A stretch of 64,000 nucleotides of DNA. It comes from an uncultured Granulosicoccus sp. (GTDB lineage Bacteria > Pseudomonadota > Gammaproteobacteria > Granulosicoccales > Granulosicoccaceae). The notes below the pieces were generated by a model that ran no database searches, was not told the origin of the DNA, and saw only the letters and a list, made by a program, of their open reading frames with translations. Within the stretch, counting starts at the first letter, position 1. Each line of letters opens with the position of its first letter. The stretch lies in NCBI GenBank assembly GCA_947495035.1, contig CANLXI010000003.1, positions 124,001-188,000 on the forward strand, in the 5' to 3' direction. Shown here one piece after another: positions 53,927 through 62,425 of the stretch. The position numbers were made by a program, and so were the translations under genes.

Positions 53927-55588
53927 TCAGACCGATTCGCGTATCCAGCGTGCGGCTTTTTCTGCAATCATCAGCGTGGGCGAATTGGTATTGCCGCTGG
54001 TAATGGTCGGCATGACACTGGCATCAACGACGCGCAGACCTTCGATGCCGCGCACCTTGAGGCGCTCATCGACAACGGCCATCGGATCACTGGCCGTTCC
54101 CATCTTGGCGGTTCCCGCCGGGTGAAAGATCGTATTGGCAATGTCCCCTGCCAGCTTGGCCAGTTCTTCGTCGGTCTGGAACTGGACACCGGGTTTCCAT
54201 TCCTGCGGCTTGTACCGGGCCATGGCCGGCTGCGCCACGATCTCGCGCACTTGGCGCAGACTGTCGGCAGCAACCTGGCGATCATCCTCCGTGCTCAGAT
54301 AGTTGGGATCGATGGATGGGGCATCCTCGAAGCGGCCTGAATTGATGTGTACGCTACCGCGGCTCGAGGGATTGAGATTGCAGACGCTGGCGGTGAATGC
54401 CGGAAACGCATGCAGGTCTTCACCAAAGGCGTCCAGGCTGAGAGGCTGTACATGGTATTCGAGGTTGGCATGCGGTTGCTCCGGGCTTGACCGGGTGAAG
54501 GCGCCAAGCTGGCTGGGTGACATGCTCATGGGACCGGATCGCTTCAGAGCGTACTCCAGACCGATGCAGGCCTTGCCGTACAGACTGTTGGCTATGGTGT
54601 TGAGCGTTCGAGTACCTTCGACCTTGAACACGGCGCGTATCTGCAGGTGGTCCTGCAGATTCTCTCCGACACCGGGTGCGTCGAGCACCACGTCGACACC
54701 GTGTGATTGGAGCAGTCTGGCAGGACCGATACCTGACAGTTGCAGTATCTGTGGGGAACCGATGGCGCCAGCTGACAGGATCACTTCCGATGCTGCGGTT
54801 ACCGACTGGCTGTGTCCCTTGCGATTCACTACAACTCCGGTGCAGCGCTGCTGTCCGTTGTCATCGGTGCCGAAGAGCAGGCGTTCGGCCTGGGCACCCG
54901 TCCAGACGGTCAGATTCGAGCGATTCCTTATCGGACGCAGAAAGGCCTTGGCGGTGTTCCAGCGCCAGCCCGATTTCTGGTTGACTTCGAAGTAGCCGAC
55001 ACCGGCATTGTCCCCTGTGTTGAAGTCATCGGTATGTTCGATACCGGATTCCTGTGCAGCGTCCGCGAAGGCTTCGAGAATCTCCCATCGAAGACGCTGT
55101 TTCTCGATGCGCCATTCACCGCCATTGCCGTGAAAGTCCGAGAACGGTTGATTGTTGTGACTGGCCGGGTTCGCACCATCGTCCAGTCGGTAGTGGTTTT
55201 CATGGGCCATGAAGTCGGGCAAGGCGTGATCCCAGTTCCATTCCGAATCGTCCAGCAATTCAGCCCAGTGGTCGTAGTCACGTTTCTGACCGCGCATGTA
55301 GATCATGCCATTGATGGACGAGCAGCCACCCAGTGTCTTGCCGCGAGGATAGCGCAGCGTTCTGCCATTGAGCCCTGCACAGGGCCGGGTCTGATAGAGC
55401 CAGTCGGTACGTGGATTGCCGATGCAGTAGAGGTAGCCCACCGGGATGTGAATCCAGGGATGGTTGTCCTTTGTGCCGGCTTCCAGCAGAAGCACCCGCT
55501 TTGACGGATCACTGCTGAGGCGGTTGGCAAGCAGACAACCGGCAGTGCCGGCTCCGACGATGATGTAGTCAAATGATTCTGGTGACAT
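53927..55588 (-). CDS. GMC-family FAD alcohol dehydrogenase (DddA/BetA-like)
   Basis: This 553-residue flavoprotein has the FAD-binding start 'FDYIIVGAGTAGCLLANRLSSDPSKRVLLLEAG', GMC signature 1 'RGKTLGGCSSINGMIYMRG', signature 2 'GAIGSPQILQLSGIGP', and the C-terminal catalytic His region 'IFHPAGTAKMG'. In DMSP clusters such enzymes (DddA) oxidise 3-hydroxypropionate to malonate semialdehyde, which fits here. Choline dehydrogenase is the alternative. ATG at 55588 follows GGAG. It is the first gene of the gmc-bcct-dddD operon. Confidence 0.87.
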   Translation of the reverse strand: MSPESFDYIIVGAGTAGCLLANRLSSDPSKRVLLLEAGTKDNHPWIHIPVGYLYCIGNPRTDWLYQTRPCAGLNGRTLRYPRGKTLGGCSSINGMIYMRGQKRDYDHWAELLDDSEWNWDHALPDFMAHENHYRLDDGANPASHNNQPFSDFHGNGGEWRIEKQRLRWEILEAFADAAQESGIEHTDDFNTGDNAGVGYFEVNQKSGWRWNTAKAFLRPIRNRSNLTVWTGAQAERLLFGTDDNGQQRCTGVVVNRKGHSQSVTAASEVILSAGAIGSPQILQLSGIGPARLLQSHGVDVVLDAPGVGENLQDHLQIRAVFKVEGTRTLNTIANSLYGKACIGLEYALKRSGPMSMSPSQLGAFTRSSPEQPHANLEYHVQPLSLDAFGEDLHAFPAFTASVCNLNPSSRGSVHINSGRFEDAPSIDPNYLSTEDDRQVAADSLRQVREIVAQPAMARYKPQEWKPGVQFQTDEELAKLAGDIANTIFHPAGTAKMGTASDPMAVVDERLKVRGIEGLRVVDASVMPTITSGNTNSPTLMIAEKAARWIRESV

Positions 55589-55715
55589 GGTGTGTCTTCT
55601 CCTTGGCAAGCAGCATCCAGCTGGCGATCGGGCAGTTCTGTCAGCATCACTGGCAAGCATCGGTGCTGCGCTTGTGGAACTGATCGGCGCACATTACGAT
55701 CGGGCGTCAAGGAAA

Positions 55716-55734
55716 TCCAATCATGTCGACTGGA
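55716..55734. promoter_or_regulatory. Candidate LysR-type operator (TCCA-N11-TGGA)
   Basis: A dyad with the T-N11-A layout of LysR boxes lies between the divergent GMC and LysR genes, just left of a TATAAT. This is the usual place for an autoregulating LysR activator to bind. Confidence 0.45.
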
Positions 55735-55738
55735 AACC

Positions 55739-55746
55739 ATTATAAT
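55739..55746. promoter_or_regulatory. Overlapping divergent -10 elements
   Basis: ATTATAAT contains TATAAT on the plus strand (55741-55746) and on the minus strand (55744-55739), so one site can serve both the LysR gene and the DMSP operon. Neither has a good -35, as expected for activator-dependent promoters. The plus-strand start would fall almost on the LysR start codon. Confidence 0.4.
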
Positions 55747-55754
55747 CCTGGCTT

Positions 55755-56726
55755 ATGAGGCACCTTCCAGAGCTCAGGACCGTCCAGTGTTTCGCCACGG
55801 TTGTTCGCGAAGGCAATGTCACGCGGGCCGCCGAGAAACTGCATCTGTCCCAGCCGGCGGTCACGCAGCAGCTCAAGAACCTGGCAGAGAGAACCGGGCT
55901 GACCCTGTTTACCCGCACGGCGAAGGGCCTGGAGCTGACACCCGACGGGGCGATTCTGGCGCAGAAGGCCGAGCAGGTGCTGGCCGTGCTGGATGAGTTC
56001 CGGCAGACCGCACGGGATCTTGCCGGCCAGGTCAGAGGCAGCCTGCGGATCGGCACGATACTCGACCCGGATTCCATCCGGCTGGGTGCCTTCTTCAATG
56101 CGCTGGTTCGCAGAGCCTCGGGCATTCGAGCCGAGGTCACCCATGGCATGAGCGGCAACGTGGCCGAAGGCGTACTGCGGGATGAACTGGATGCCGGATT
56201 CTATCTCGGCAATGTCAATGAATCGCTGCGCAGCGTCACTGGCAGCAAGTCCGAAGATGAATCCCTGTTTCATCGTACGGTTCTGGATACCTTCACCTAC
56301 TGGGTCATTGCACCGCCAGGCTGGGAGACGCGCCTGGCGGGACGTAACTGGGACGAATTGGCCACGCTGCCCTGGATAGGAACCCCGCCGGCATCGGTAC
56401 ACTGTCGGCTGCTCGAGCCCTTGTTTCAGCACTATGGTGTCACGCAGAATGTCATCACCGTGGTTGACCAGGAACCGTCCATGCTGGCCATGGTTCGTTC
56501 GGGGGTCGGCCTGAGCCTGTGCCGTGATTCCATTGCACTCAACGAAAGGCAGGCCAGGGGCATGGTCATCTCCGACACGGTGGAGTTGACGACGACACTG
56601 GAATTCATCTGTCTCAAGGCACGTCGACAGGATCCCGTGATCAGTGCAGCCCATGAACTGTTGTCGCCGGTCTGGGAGCAGGCCAGGCAGGCTCAAGATC
56701 CGGGTTTCATCGACAATCGCGTGTGA
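55755..56726 (+). CDS. LysR-family regulator, probable controller of the DMSP cluster
   Basis: This 323-residue regulator has a complete N-terminal helix-turn-helix ('LRTVQCFATVVREGNVTRAAEKLHLSQPAVTQQLKNLAERTGLTLFTRTAKGLELTPDG') and a full-length effector domain ('GSLRIGTILDPDSIRLGAFFNAL', 'VDQEPSMLAMVRSGVGLSLC'). It is divergent from the GMC-BCCT-dddD operon, the arrangement of DddR-type activators. Its 3' end lies 26 bases before the adenine deaminase start, so the two may be co-transcribed. Confidence 0.9.
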   Translation: MRHLPELRTVQCFATVVREGNVTRAAEKLHLSQPAVTQQLKNLAERTGLTLFTRTAKGLELTPDGAILAQKAEQVLAVLDEFRQTARDLAGQVRGSLRIGTILDPDSIRLGAFFNALVRRASGIRAEVTHGMSGNVAEGVLRDELDAGFYLGNVNESLRSVTGSKSEDESLFHRTVLDTFTYWVIAPPGWETRLAGRNWDELATLPWIGTPPASVHCRLLEPLFQHYGVTQNVITVVDQEPSMLAMVRSGVGLSLCRDSIALNERQARGMVISDTVELTTTLEFICLKARRQDPVISAAHELLSPVWEQARQAQDPGFIDNRV

Positions 56727-56752
56727 TACAGATCAGCAGAAGGAGAGAGAAA

Positions 56753-58570
56753 TTGACCAGACTTGCAGAATGGAGTGCCAGTGCCGCATCCCTGGTGGAT
56801 GTTGCCACTGGGCGAAAGCCGGCTGATACGGTTGTCCGCAACGGTCGCTGGGTCAATGTGCATTCCGGTGAGATCATCGCCGGCACCGATATCGCCATCA
56901 GTTGTGGGCGCTTCGCCTATGTCGGCCCGGATGCCAGTCATGCCATCGGAGAACAGACGACAGTCATCGACGCCGAAGATCGCTATCTGGTGCCCGGTCT
57001 GTGTGATGCGCACATGCATGTCGAAAGCGGCATGGTCACGGTTACCGAGTTTGCCCGGGCAGTAGCGCCTCACGGGACGACGTCGATGTTCATCGATCCG
57101 CACGAGATCGGCAATGTGCTGGGTCTGGATGGTGTGCGTCTGATGCATGATGAGGCGATGAATCTGCCACTGAACATCTTCGTGCAGATGCCCAGCTGCG
57201 TGCCCTCGGCACCGGGTCTGGAGAATGCCGGAGCCGAGCTGGGCGTCAGTGAGGTACAGGAGGCCATGAAGTGGCCGAACATCATCGGCCTGGGTGAGGT
57301 CATGAATTTTCCCGGGGTGTCCGGCAACGACCCGAAAATGCTGGGCGTGATTGCGGCCACGGTCAATGCCGGGAAGACTGTCGGTGGGCACTATGCGTCC
57401 AGTGATCTGGGCTTGCCGTTTCACGGTTACGTGGCTGGTGGCCCTGCCGATGATCACGAAGGCACTCGGGTAGAAGATGCCATTGCGCGGGTCCGTCAGG
57501 GCATGCGTTCCATGTTGCGGCTCGGCTCAGCCTGGTATGACGTGGCGCCACAGATAAAGGCGGTCACCGAACACGGCCTGGATCCTCGTTATTTCATTCT
57601 GTGCACGGACGATTCTCATTCAGGCACGCTGATCAACGATGGCCACATGAACCGGGTGGTAAGACATGCCATCGCGCAGGGCCTCAAACCTGTCACGGCG
57701 ATCCAGATGGCCACCATCAATACGGCCGAGCACTTCGGGCTGGAACGCGAGCTGGGATCCATTACCCCGGGCCGGCGAGCGGATCTCATCCTGTCGTCGG
57801 ATCTGGTGAACCTGCCGGTGGAACTGGTCATGGCTCAGGGGCGGGTACTGGCGGAGGCGGGTCGACTGAGCTTCGACATTCCACCAGCGAGTTACCCGGC
57901 GACGGCCAAGAACACGGTCCGACTGGGCAAGACCCTGCTGGCCGATGATTTCCTCATTCCGGCGCCCGCCGCAGCGAGGGAGTCGGTCGTCGCGAGGGTC
58001 ATCGGCGTGATCGAGAATCAGGCACCGACGCGGGCCTTGCAGGCTCGGCTGGCCGTTGCGCAGGGGCAAGTGCAGATGGACAGGGACAATGACATCTGCC
58101 AGATTGCGCTGGTGGAACGACACCAGGGCACCGGCGGTGTGGTCAATGCCTTCGTCTCGGGATTCGGCTACAACACGGCCTGCGCCATGGCGTCCACCGT
58201 GGCGCACGATTCGCATCACATGATCGTGGTTGGTACCAATCATGAGGACATGGCCCTGGCGGCCAATCGGCTCGGCGAGGTCGGTGGCGGAGTTGTGTTG
58301 TTTGCCGACGGCAAGGAGCTGGCACTGGTGGAATTGAGCATCGCTGGCCTCATGTCCGAAGAGCGGGCCGAGATCGTCGCCGAAAAGGCGCAGAAGCTGG
58401 TCCATGCCATGCGGGAATGCGGTTGCGAGGTCAACAATGCCTACATGCAGCATTCACTGCTTGCATTGGTGGTCATACCGGAGTTGCGCATTTCGGACAT
58501 CGGACTGGTGGACGTCACATCATTTTCGCCGACATCACTGTTTGTCGAAGAGGCCGATGCCGAAATCTGA
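56753..58570 (+). CDS. ade: Adenine deaminase
   Basis: This 605-residue amidohydrolase converts adenine to hypoxanthine and ammonia. It has the metal motif 'LCDAHMHVESGMVTVTEFA', 'HGTTSMFIDPHEIGNVLG', the second metal region 'VGGHYAS', 'CTDDSHSGTLINDGHMNRVVRHA' and the C-terminal 'GGVVLFADGKELALVELSIAGLMS' of AdeC-type enzymes. TTG at 56753 is chosen because AAGGAGAG ends 5-6 bases upstream; GTG at 56723 would overlap the LysR stop and has no such site. The fit with purine salvage is clear; a link to the DMSP cluster is only positional. Confidence 0.93.
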   Translation: MTRLAEWSASAASLVDVATGRKPADTVVRNGRWVNVHSGEIIAGTDIAISCGRFAYVGPDASHAIGEQTTVIDAEDRYLVPGLCDAHMHVESGMVTVTEFARAVAPHGTTSMFIDPHEIGNVLGLDGVRLMHDEAMNLPLNIFVQMPSCVPSAPGLENAGAELGVSEVQEAMKWPNIIGLGEVMNFPGVSGNDPKMLGVIAATVNAGKTVGGHYASSDLGLPFHGYVAGGPADDHEGTRVEDAIARVRQGMRSMLRLGSAWYDVAPQIKAVTEHGLDPRYFILCTDDSHSGTLINDGHMNRVVRHAIAQGLKPVTAIQMATINTAEHFGLERELGSITPGRRADLILSSDLVNLPVELVMAQGRVLAEAGRLSFDIPPASYPATAKNTVRLGKTLLADDFLIPAPAAARESVVARVIGVIENQAPTRALQARLAVAQGQVQMDRDNDICQIALVERHQGTGGVVNAFVSGFGYNTACAMASTVAHDSHHMIVVGTNHEDMALAANRLGEVGGGVVLFADGKELALVELSIAGLMSEERAEIVAEKAQKLVHAMRECGCEVNNAYMQHSLLALVVIPELRISDIGLVDVTSFSPTSLFVEEADAEI

Positions 58571-58693
58571 ACGCCGTTCATTGCACTGAGCGGCGGCCTG
58601 GCTGGCCGCGGCAGCCATTCGACAGGGCTTATCCCGCTCTGGAATCCGTGATAGCCTTGAATGTCATTACGGGTTATAGGGAAGGTGTCCATC

Positions 58694-60307
58694 ATGCTGT
58701 ACCAATCATTGTTTGCCGTATGCTCGGCGACGCTGCTGGCCAGTTGCACGTCGATCGAGGAAGTCAGGAACAAGGTTGCGGACGCCGGAGACGGGGACAG
58801 GATACGCAATGTGATCGTCATGATCGGCGATGGCATGGGGCCGCAGCAGGTAGGTCTGCTGGACTCCTATGTGCGCTATGCCTCCAACCCGGTACTGGAC
58901 TCCAGCGCGTTTGATCGCATGGCCAGAGAGGGTGTTGTCGGCATTTCGCGTACCGAATCCCACAAGGTCCTGGTGGTCGATTCAGCGGCGTCGGCGACTC
59001 AGTTTGCCAGCGGCAAACTGGCCGGATCGGAGATGATCGGTGCAGATTACGAGGGAAACCGGGCAGAGAGCATGCTGGAAGTGGCGCAGGCCAGGGGCAA
59101 GGCCGTGGGGCTGGTGTCGGATACCCGCTTGACCCATGCCACACCGGCGGCCTATGCCGCTCATCAGCAGCATCGGAGTCTGGAAAACGAGATAGCGGTC
59201 GAGATGCTGGAAACCGGTGCCGATGTGATGCTCAGTGGTGGCATCCGGCATTGGCTGCCGCAGGGCGTCAACGAAGAGGGCAGTGCGGTTCGACAGGAGC
59301 TGGAAGCGCTGACCGGAGGCAACGTCAGGATGAGCTCGAGACGCAAGGATGATCGCAATCTGCTGGCAGAAGCCAGGGATGCGGGCTACGACCTGTCCTT
59401 CAACCGAACGGACATGGCTGCCAGTCACGGTAATCGCATTCTGGGTCTTTACGCCTCTTCAGGCATGCTGGATGGTATTGCCAATACACAGGCCGGTGAC
59501 GGTGCGGAGCGGGTTCAACCCAGCCTGACCGAGATGACAGCCAAGGCACTGTCGGTGCTGGAAAACGATGAGGATGGCTTCTTCCTGATGGTCGAAGGCG
59601 GGCAGATCGACTGGGCGGCTCACAACAACGATGCCGGTACCATGCTGCACGAGATGGTCAAGTTCTCCGAAGCCATCGACGTGGTTCTGGACTGGATGAA
59701 GGGACGTGACGATACCTTGCTGGTGGTATCGGCCGATCATGAAACCGGCGGGTTCGGCTTTGCCTATTCCCGTAACGATCTGCCGGCAGGTCAGCCGCTG
59801 GACGGCGATGTCTTTCATGGCGACGAGTACAAGCCCAACTGGAATTTCGGCCGCGTGGAGACGCTGGATCGCCTGTATGAGCAGAAGCTGTCCTACGATG
59901 GAATCTTCAGTGAGTTCGACAGCCTGGATGACGCCGAGCAGACACCGGAGAACCTGCGCAGCATCGTCAACGCCAATACGGCATTCCCCATCACACTGGC
60001 GCAGGCGAAACGCGTGCTGGAGACCGAGCTCAATGTGTACTACGTTGCCGACCACGGTACGCTCAGTGCGGAACGCTTTCCGCTGATGCATGAACGCAAG
60101 GCCTTCTATGTCTATGGGTCCGGTATTCGCAAGAACATTCTTGCCTCGGTGGTTGCGGAACAGTCCAATGTCGTCTGGGCCAGTGACAATCACAGCAGCA
60201 CGCCGGTCTATCTGTTTGCCATGGGACCTGCCGAGACGACGGACGCCTTCAAGGGAATATTGCACACCACCGAATGGGCCAGGGAGATCATCGACGTTCT
60301 GGATTGA
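58694..60307 (+). CDS. Lipoprotein alkaline phosphatase
   Basis: This 537-residue phosphomonoesterase is probably tethered to the membrane. A short signal peptide ends in a lipobox (LASC, Cys 18). The catalytic domain has the first metal Asp in 'IVMIGDGMGPQQV', the nucleophile Ser 97 in 'VVDSAASATQFASGK', 'HATPAAYAAHQQHR', 'FFLMVEGGQIDWAAHNND' and 'VSADHETGGFGF', then 'DNHSSTPVYLFAMGP' with the last metal His. The PhoA order is complete. ATG at 58694 has AAGG upstream. It is 123 bases after the adenine deaminase stop and could release phosphate from organic esters in the periplasm. Confidence 0.9.
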   Translation: MLYQSLFAVCSATLLASCTSIEEVRNKVADAGDGDRIRNVIVMIGDGMGPQQVGLLDSYVRYASNPVLDSSAFDRMAREGVVGISRTESHKVLVVDSAASATQFASGKLAGSEMIGADYEGNRAESMLEVAQARGKAVGLVSDTRLTHATPAAYAAHQQHRSLENEIAVEMLETGADVMLSGGIRHWLPQGVNEEGSAVRQELEALTGGNVRMSSRRKDDRNLLAEARDAGYDLSFNRTDMAASHGNRILGLYASSGMLDGIANTQAGDGAERVQPSLTEMTAKALSVLENDEDGFFLMVEGGQIDWAAHNNDAGTMLHEMVKFSEAIDVVLDWMKGRDDTLLVVSADHETGGFGFAYSRNDLPAGQPLDGDVFHGDEYKPNWNFGRVETLDRLYEQKLSYDGIFSEFDSLDDAEQTPENLRSIVNANTAFPITLAQAKRVLETELNVYYVADHGTLSAERFPLMHERKAFYVYGSGIRKNILASVVAEQSNVVWASDNHSSTPVYLFAMGPAETTDAFKGILHTTEWAREIIDVLD

Positions 60308-60576
60308 GGCCAGGTATTCGGAAGCCCCGGCCGCCGACATTGCCTGCGCGGCAAATGCGGTCGGGGCACTCAAGGAATCCGCTGTAGCGGTCGATAGCAG
60401 TGCGTGACTTGCTACAAGTCGCACGAACGACTGGCTGATCTGTCAGTGAATTCGATGGACACAATGACGGACTGATTGCCGTCATCCCGAGTCATGATTC
60501 GAGTTCCTCGTGTTTTTCGCGGCAGACACTGGCCGGTAGCCTGTTACCGTTTTCCTTTCGAGCCACGAGGCCGATC

Positions 60577-62382
60577 TTGACTGACAGTACTGCACCACGG
60601 CAGAAGCAAGGTCATACCGCCCCCTCCATGCTGAAGATGCCCTTCAGTGTCTGGATGTGGGTGCTGGCCATCCTGTTGCTCGGCTCCGTCGTGACTTTCG
60701 TCATCAGCAACGTCATACAAGATCGTACAACGCAGCTGGCCTTGAAGGAGTTCAACCGGCAGGTTGATGTGGCCACCAATCAGCTGGAAAATGCGATCGA
60801 GAAGGACAAGACTCTGACCGTCGCCCTGCAAGGGATGTTTCATGCCTTCGGGACGGTTTCTCGTGAAGAGTTCAGCCGTTTCGTGGCTGCCGTGGATATC
60901 GAACGTCTGTTCCCCGATACCAAGGCTCTGTCATGGAATGCGCTTGTGCCTGTGAAGGATACAGTCGCATTCGAGCGTGCCGTACGCCTGGATACCTCAC
61001 TGCAAGCCGAGGGCTATCCCGACTTCGCCATCAAACCGGCCGGGGCTGTCGAGCCCCAGTACGTTGTAACCTATATCGAGCCGATGGCAGGCAACGAAGG
61101 TGCTTTCGGCTTTGATATCGGATCGAACCCGACTCGGCGGCGCACGGTGGAACTGGCACGTGATCGCGCCGAGGCACGGGCTACGGCGCCGATCACGCTG
61201 GCTCAGGAAACCGGAACGCAAAAGGGTTTTCTGCTCATGATGCCGGTATACCAGAGCATCACTCCAGGCAGCATTGAAGCCAGAAGAGAGCAGTTTCGAG
61301 GAGTTGTCGTTGCTGTGTTTCGTATCGGCGATCTCATCGAGGGCTCCGGTGATCTCGGCTTCTCGGCGCTCAGGGTTCGCGATGTCACGGATGCCGACGA
61401 AAGCGTCGATGTCACGCCGGAGGTCATCTACGAGAAGGGGCTGCAGGATCTGCCTGCCTCGCATGAATCACTCGTTCGCAGAATCGATGTCGCCGGCAGG
61501 CGCTGGGAAGTCGTCTACAGTCAATCGACACAGGCGCTGAGCAGCGATGGCGTGTTGAGTCGGTGGGCCGTACCGGCACTGGGTGGTTTGTCGACGGCAC
61601 TGGCCGCGATGCTGATCGCCTATCTGGCGACTTCTCGACAACGCACGCTGGTGCGGGCTGAACTGCTGACCATCGATCTGCAGCGGGCAAATGATGAACT
61701 CAGTCAGTCCAACAACGACCTGAGTCAGTTCGCTCACGTCGCTTCACATGATCTGCAGACTCCGGTTCGCAATATCATGGGCTCGGTATCGATGCTGGAG
61801 GATGCCATTGGTGAAAATCCGGATGACGACATCGAGCGCTATCTGCAGTTTCTGAAGGATTCCGCCCTGCGGATGAAAACCCTGATCAGCGATCTGCTCA
61901 CGTATGCGGAAAGCGGGCAGTCGCTCGACCACCAGGAGATTGATCTGAACACCACGCTGGAGCTGGTGGCAGCGGTGACGCGGGACATATGCGAGTCGCA
62001 GAATGCCAGTCTGCAGATCGCAGAGATGCCCCGTGTGCCGGGCGACGAGCAGCAACTGGAACGGGTGTTCACCAATCTGATCACCAATGCGCTGAAGTAC
62101 TCGAAGGCGGATGAGCCGCCGCGGATCGATGTCAGTGCGCGGCAAGCCGGCCAGTATCATGAAATCAGAATCCGTGACAACGGCCTGGGCATCGACCCGG
62201 CCTGTCACAAGAGCATTTTCGAGCCTTTCAAACGACTGCATCGGCAGAACGACATCGCTGGCACCGGGCTGGGACTGGCGATCTGTCGTCAGATCGTCGA
62301 CCGGCATGGTGGCACCATCGGCGTGGAAGAGTCATCGGAGCAGGGAACCACGATATTGTTGCGGTTGCCAGGCATCACCTGA
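60577..62382 (+). CDS. CHASE-domain sensor histidine kinase
   Basis: This 601-residue membrane kinase has helix 1 (about 24-45), a periplasmic CHASE domain (about 80-250, 'SRFVAAVDIERLFPDTKALSWNALVP', 'YIEPMAGNEGAFGFDIGSNPTRR', 'LLMMPVY'), helix 2 (about 333-352) and a coiled coil. HisKA follows with its His near 390 ('SQFAHVASHDLQTPVRNIM'), then HATPase_c ('NLITNALKYS', 'DNGLGIDPA', 'GTGLGLAICRQIVDRHGG'). CHASE domains sense small extracellular ligands. The TTG start is uncertain. No receiver domain and no adjacent response regulator are present. Confidence 0.9.
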   Translation: MTDSTAPRQKQGHTAPSMLKMPFSVWMWVLAILLLGSVVTFVISNVIQDRTTQLALKEFNRQVDVATNQLENAIEKDKTLTVALQGMFHAFGTVSREEFSRFVAAVDIERLFPDTKALSWNALVPVKDTVAFERAVRLDTSLQAEGYPDFAIKPAGAVEPQYVVTYIEPMAGNEGAFGFDIGSNPTRRRTVELARDRAEARATAPITLAQETGTQKGFLLMMPVYQSITPGSIEARREQFRGVVVAVFRIGDLIEGSGDLGFSALRVRDVTDADESVDVTPEVIYEKGLQDLPASHESLVRRIDVAGRRWEVVYSQSTQALSSDGVLSRWAVPALGGLSTALAAMLIAYLATSRQRTLVRAELLTIDLQRANDELSQSNNDLSQFAHVASHDLQTPVRNIMGSVSMLEDAIGENPDDDIERYLQFLKDSALRMKTLISDLLTYAESGQSLDHQEIDLNTTLELVAAVTRDICESQNASLQIAEMPRVPGDEQQLERVFTNLITNALKYSKADEPPRIDVSARQAGQYHEIRIRDNGLGIDPACHKSIFEPFKRLHRQNDIAGTGLGLAICRQIVDRHGGTIGVEESSEQGTTILLRLPGIT

Positions 62383-62425
62383 GCGAAGCGCCGGAATGGC
62401 GCAAACCGCTTCCATTCATGCCAGT

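Noticed and set aside
58593..58609. Hairpin after adenine deaminase (GCGGCC / GGCCGC)
   Set aside because: The stem is only 6 bp with no T-run, and such GC palindromes are common in this sequence. It is not strong enough to list as a terminator.
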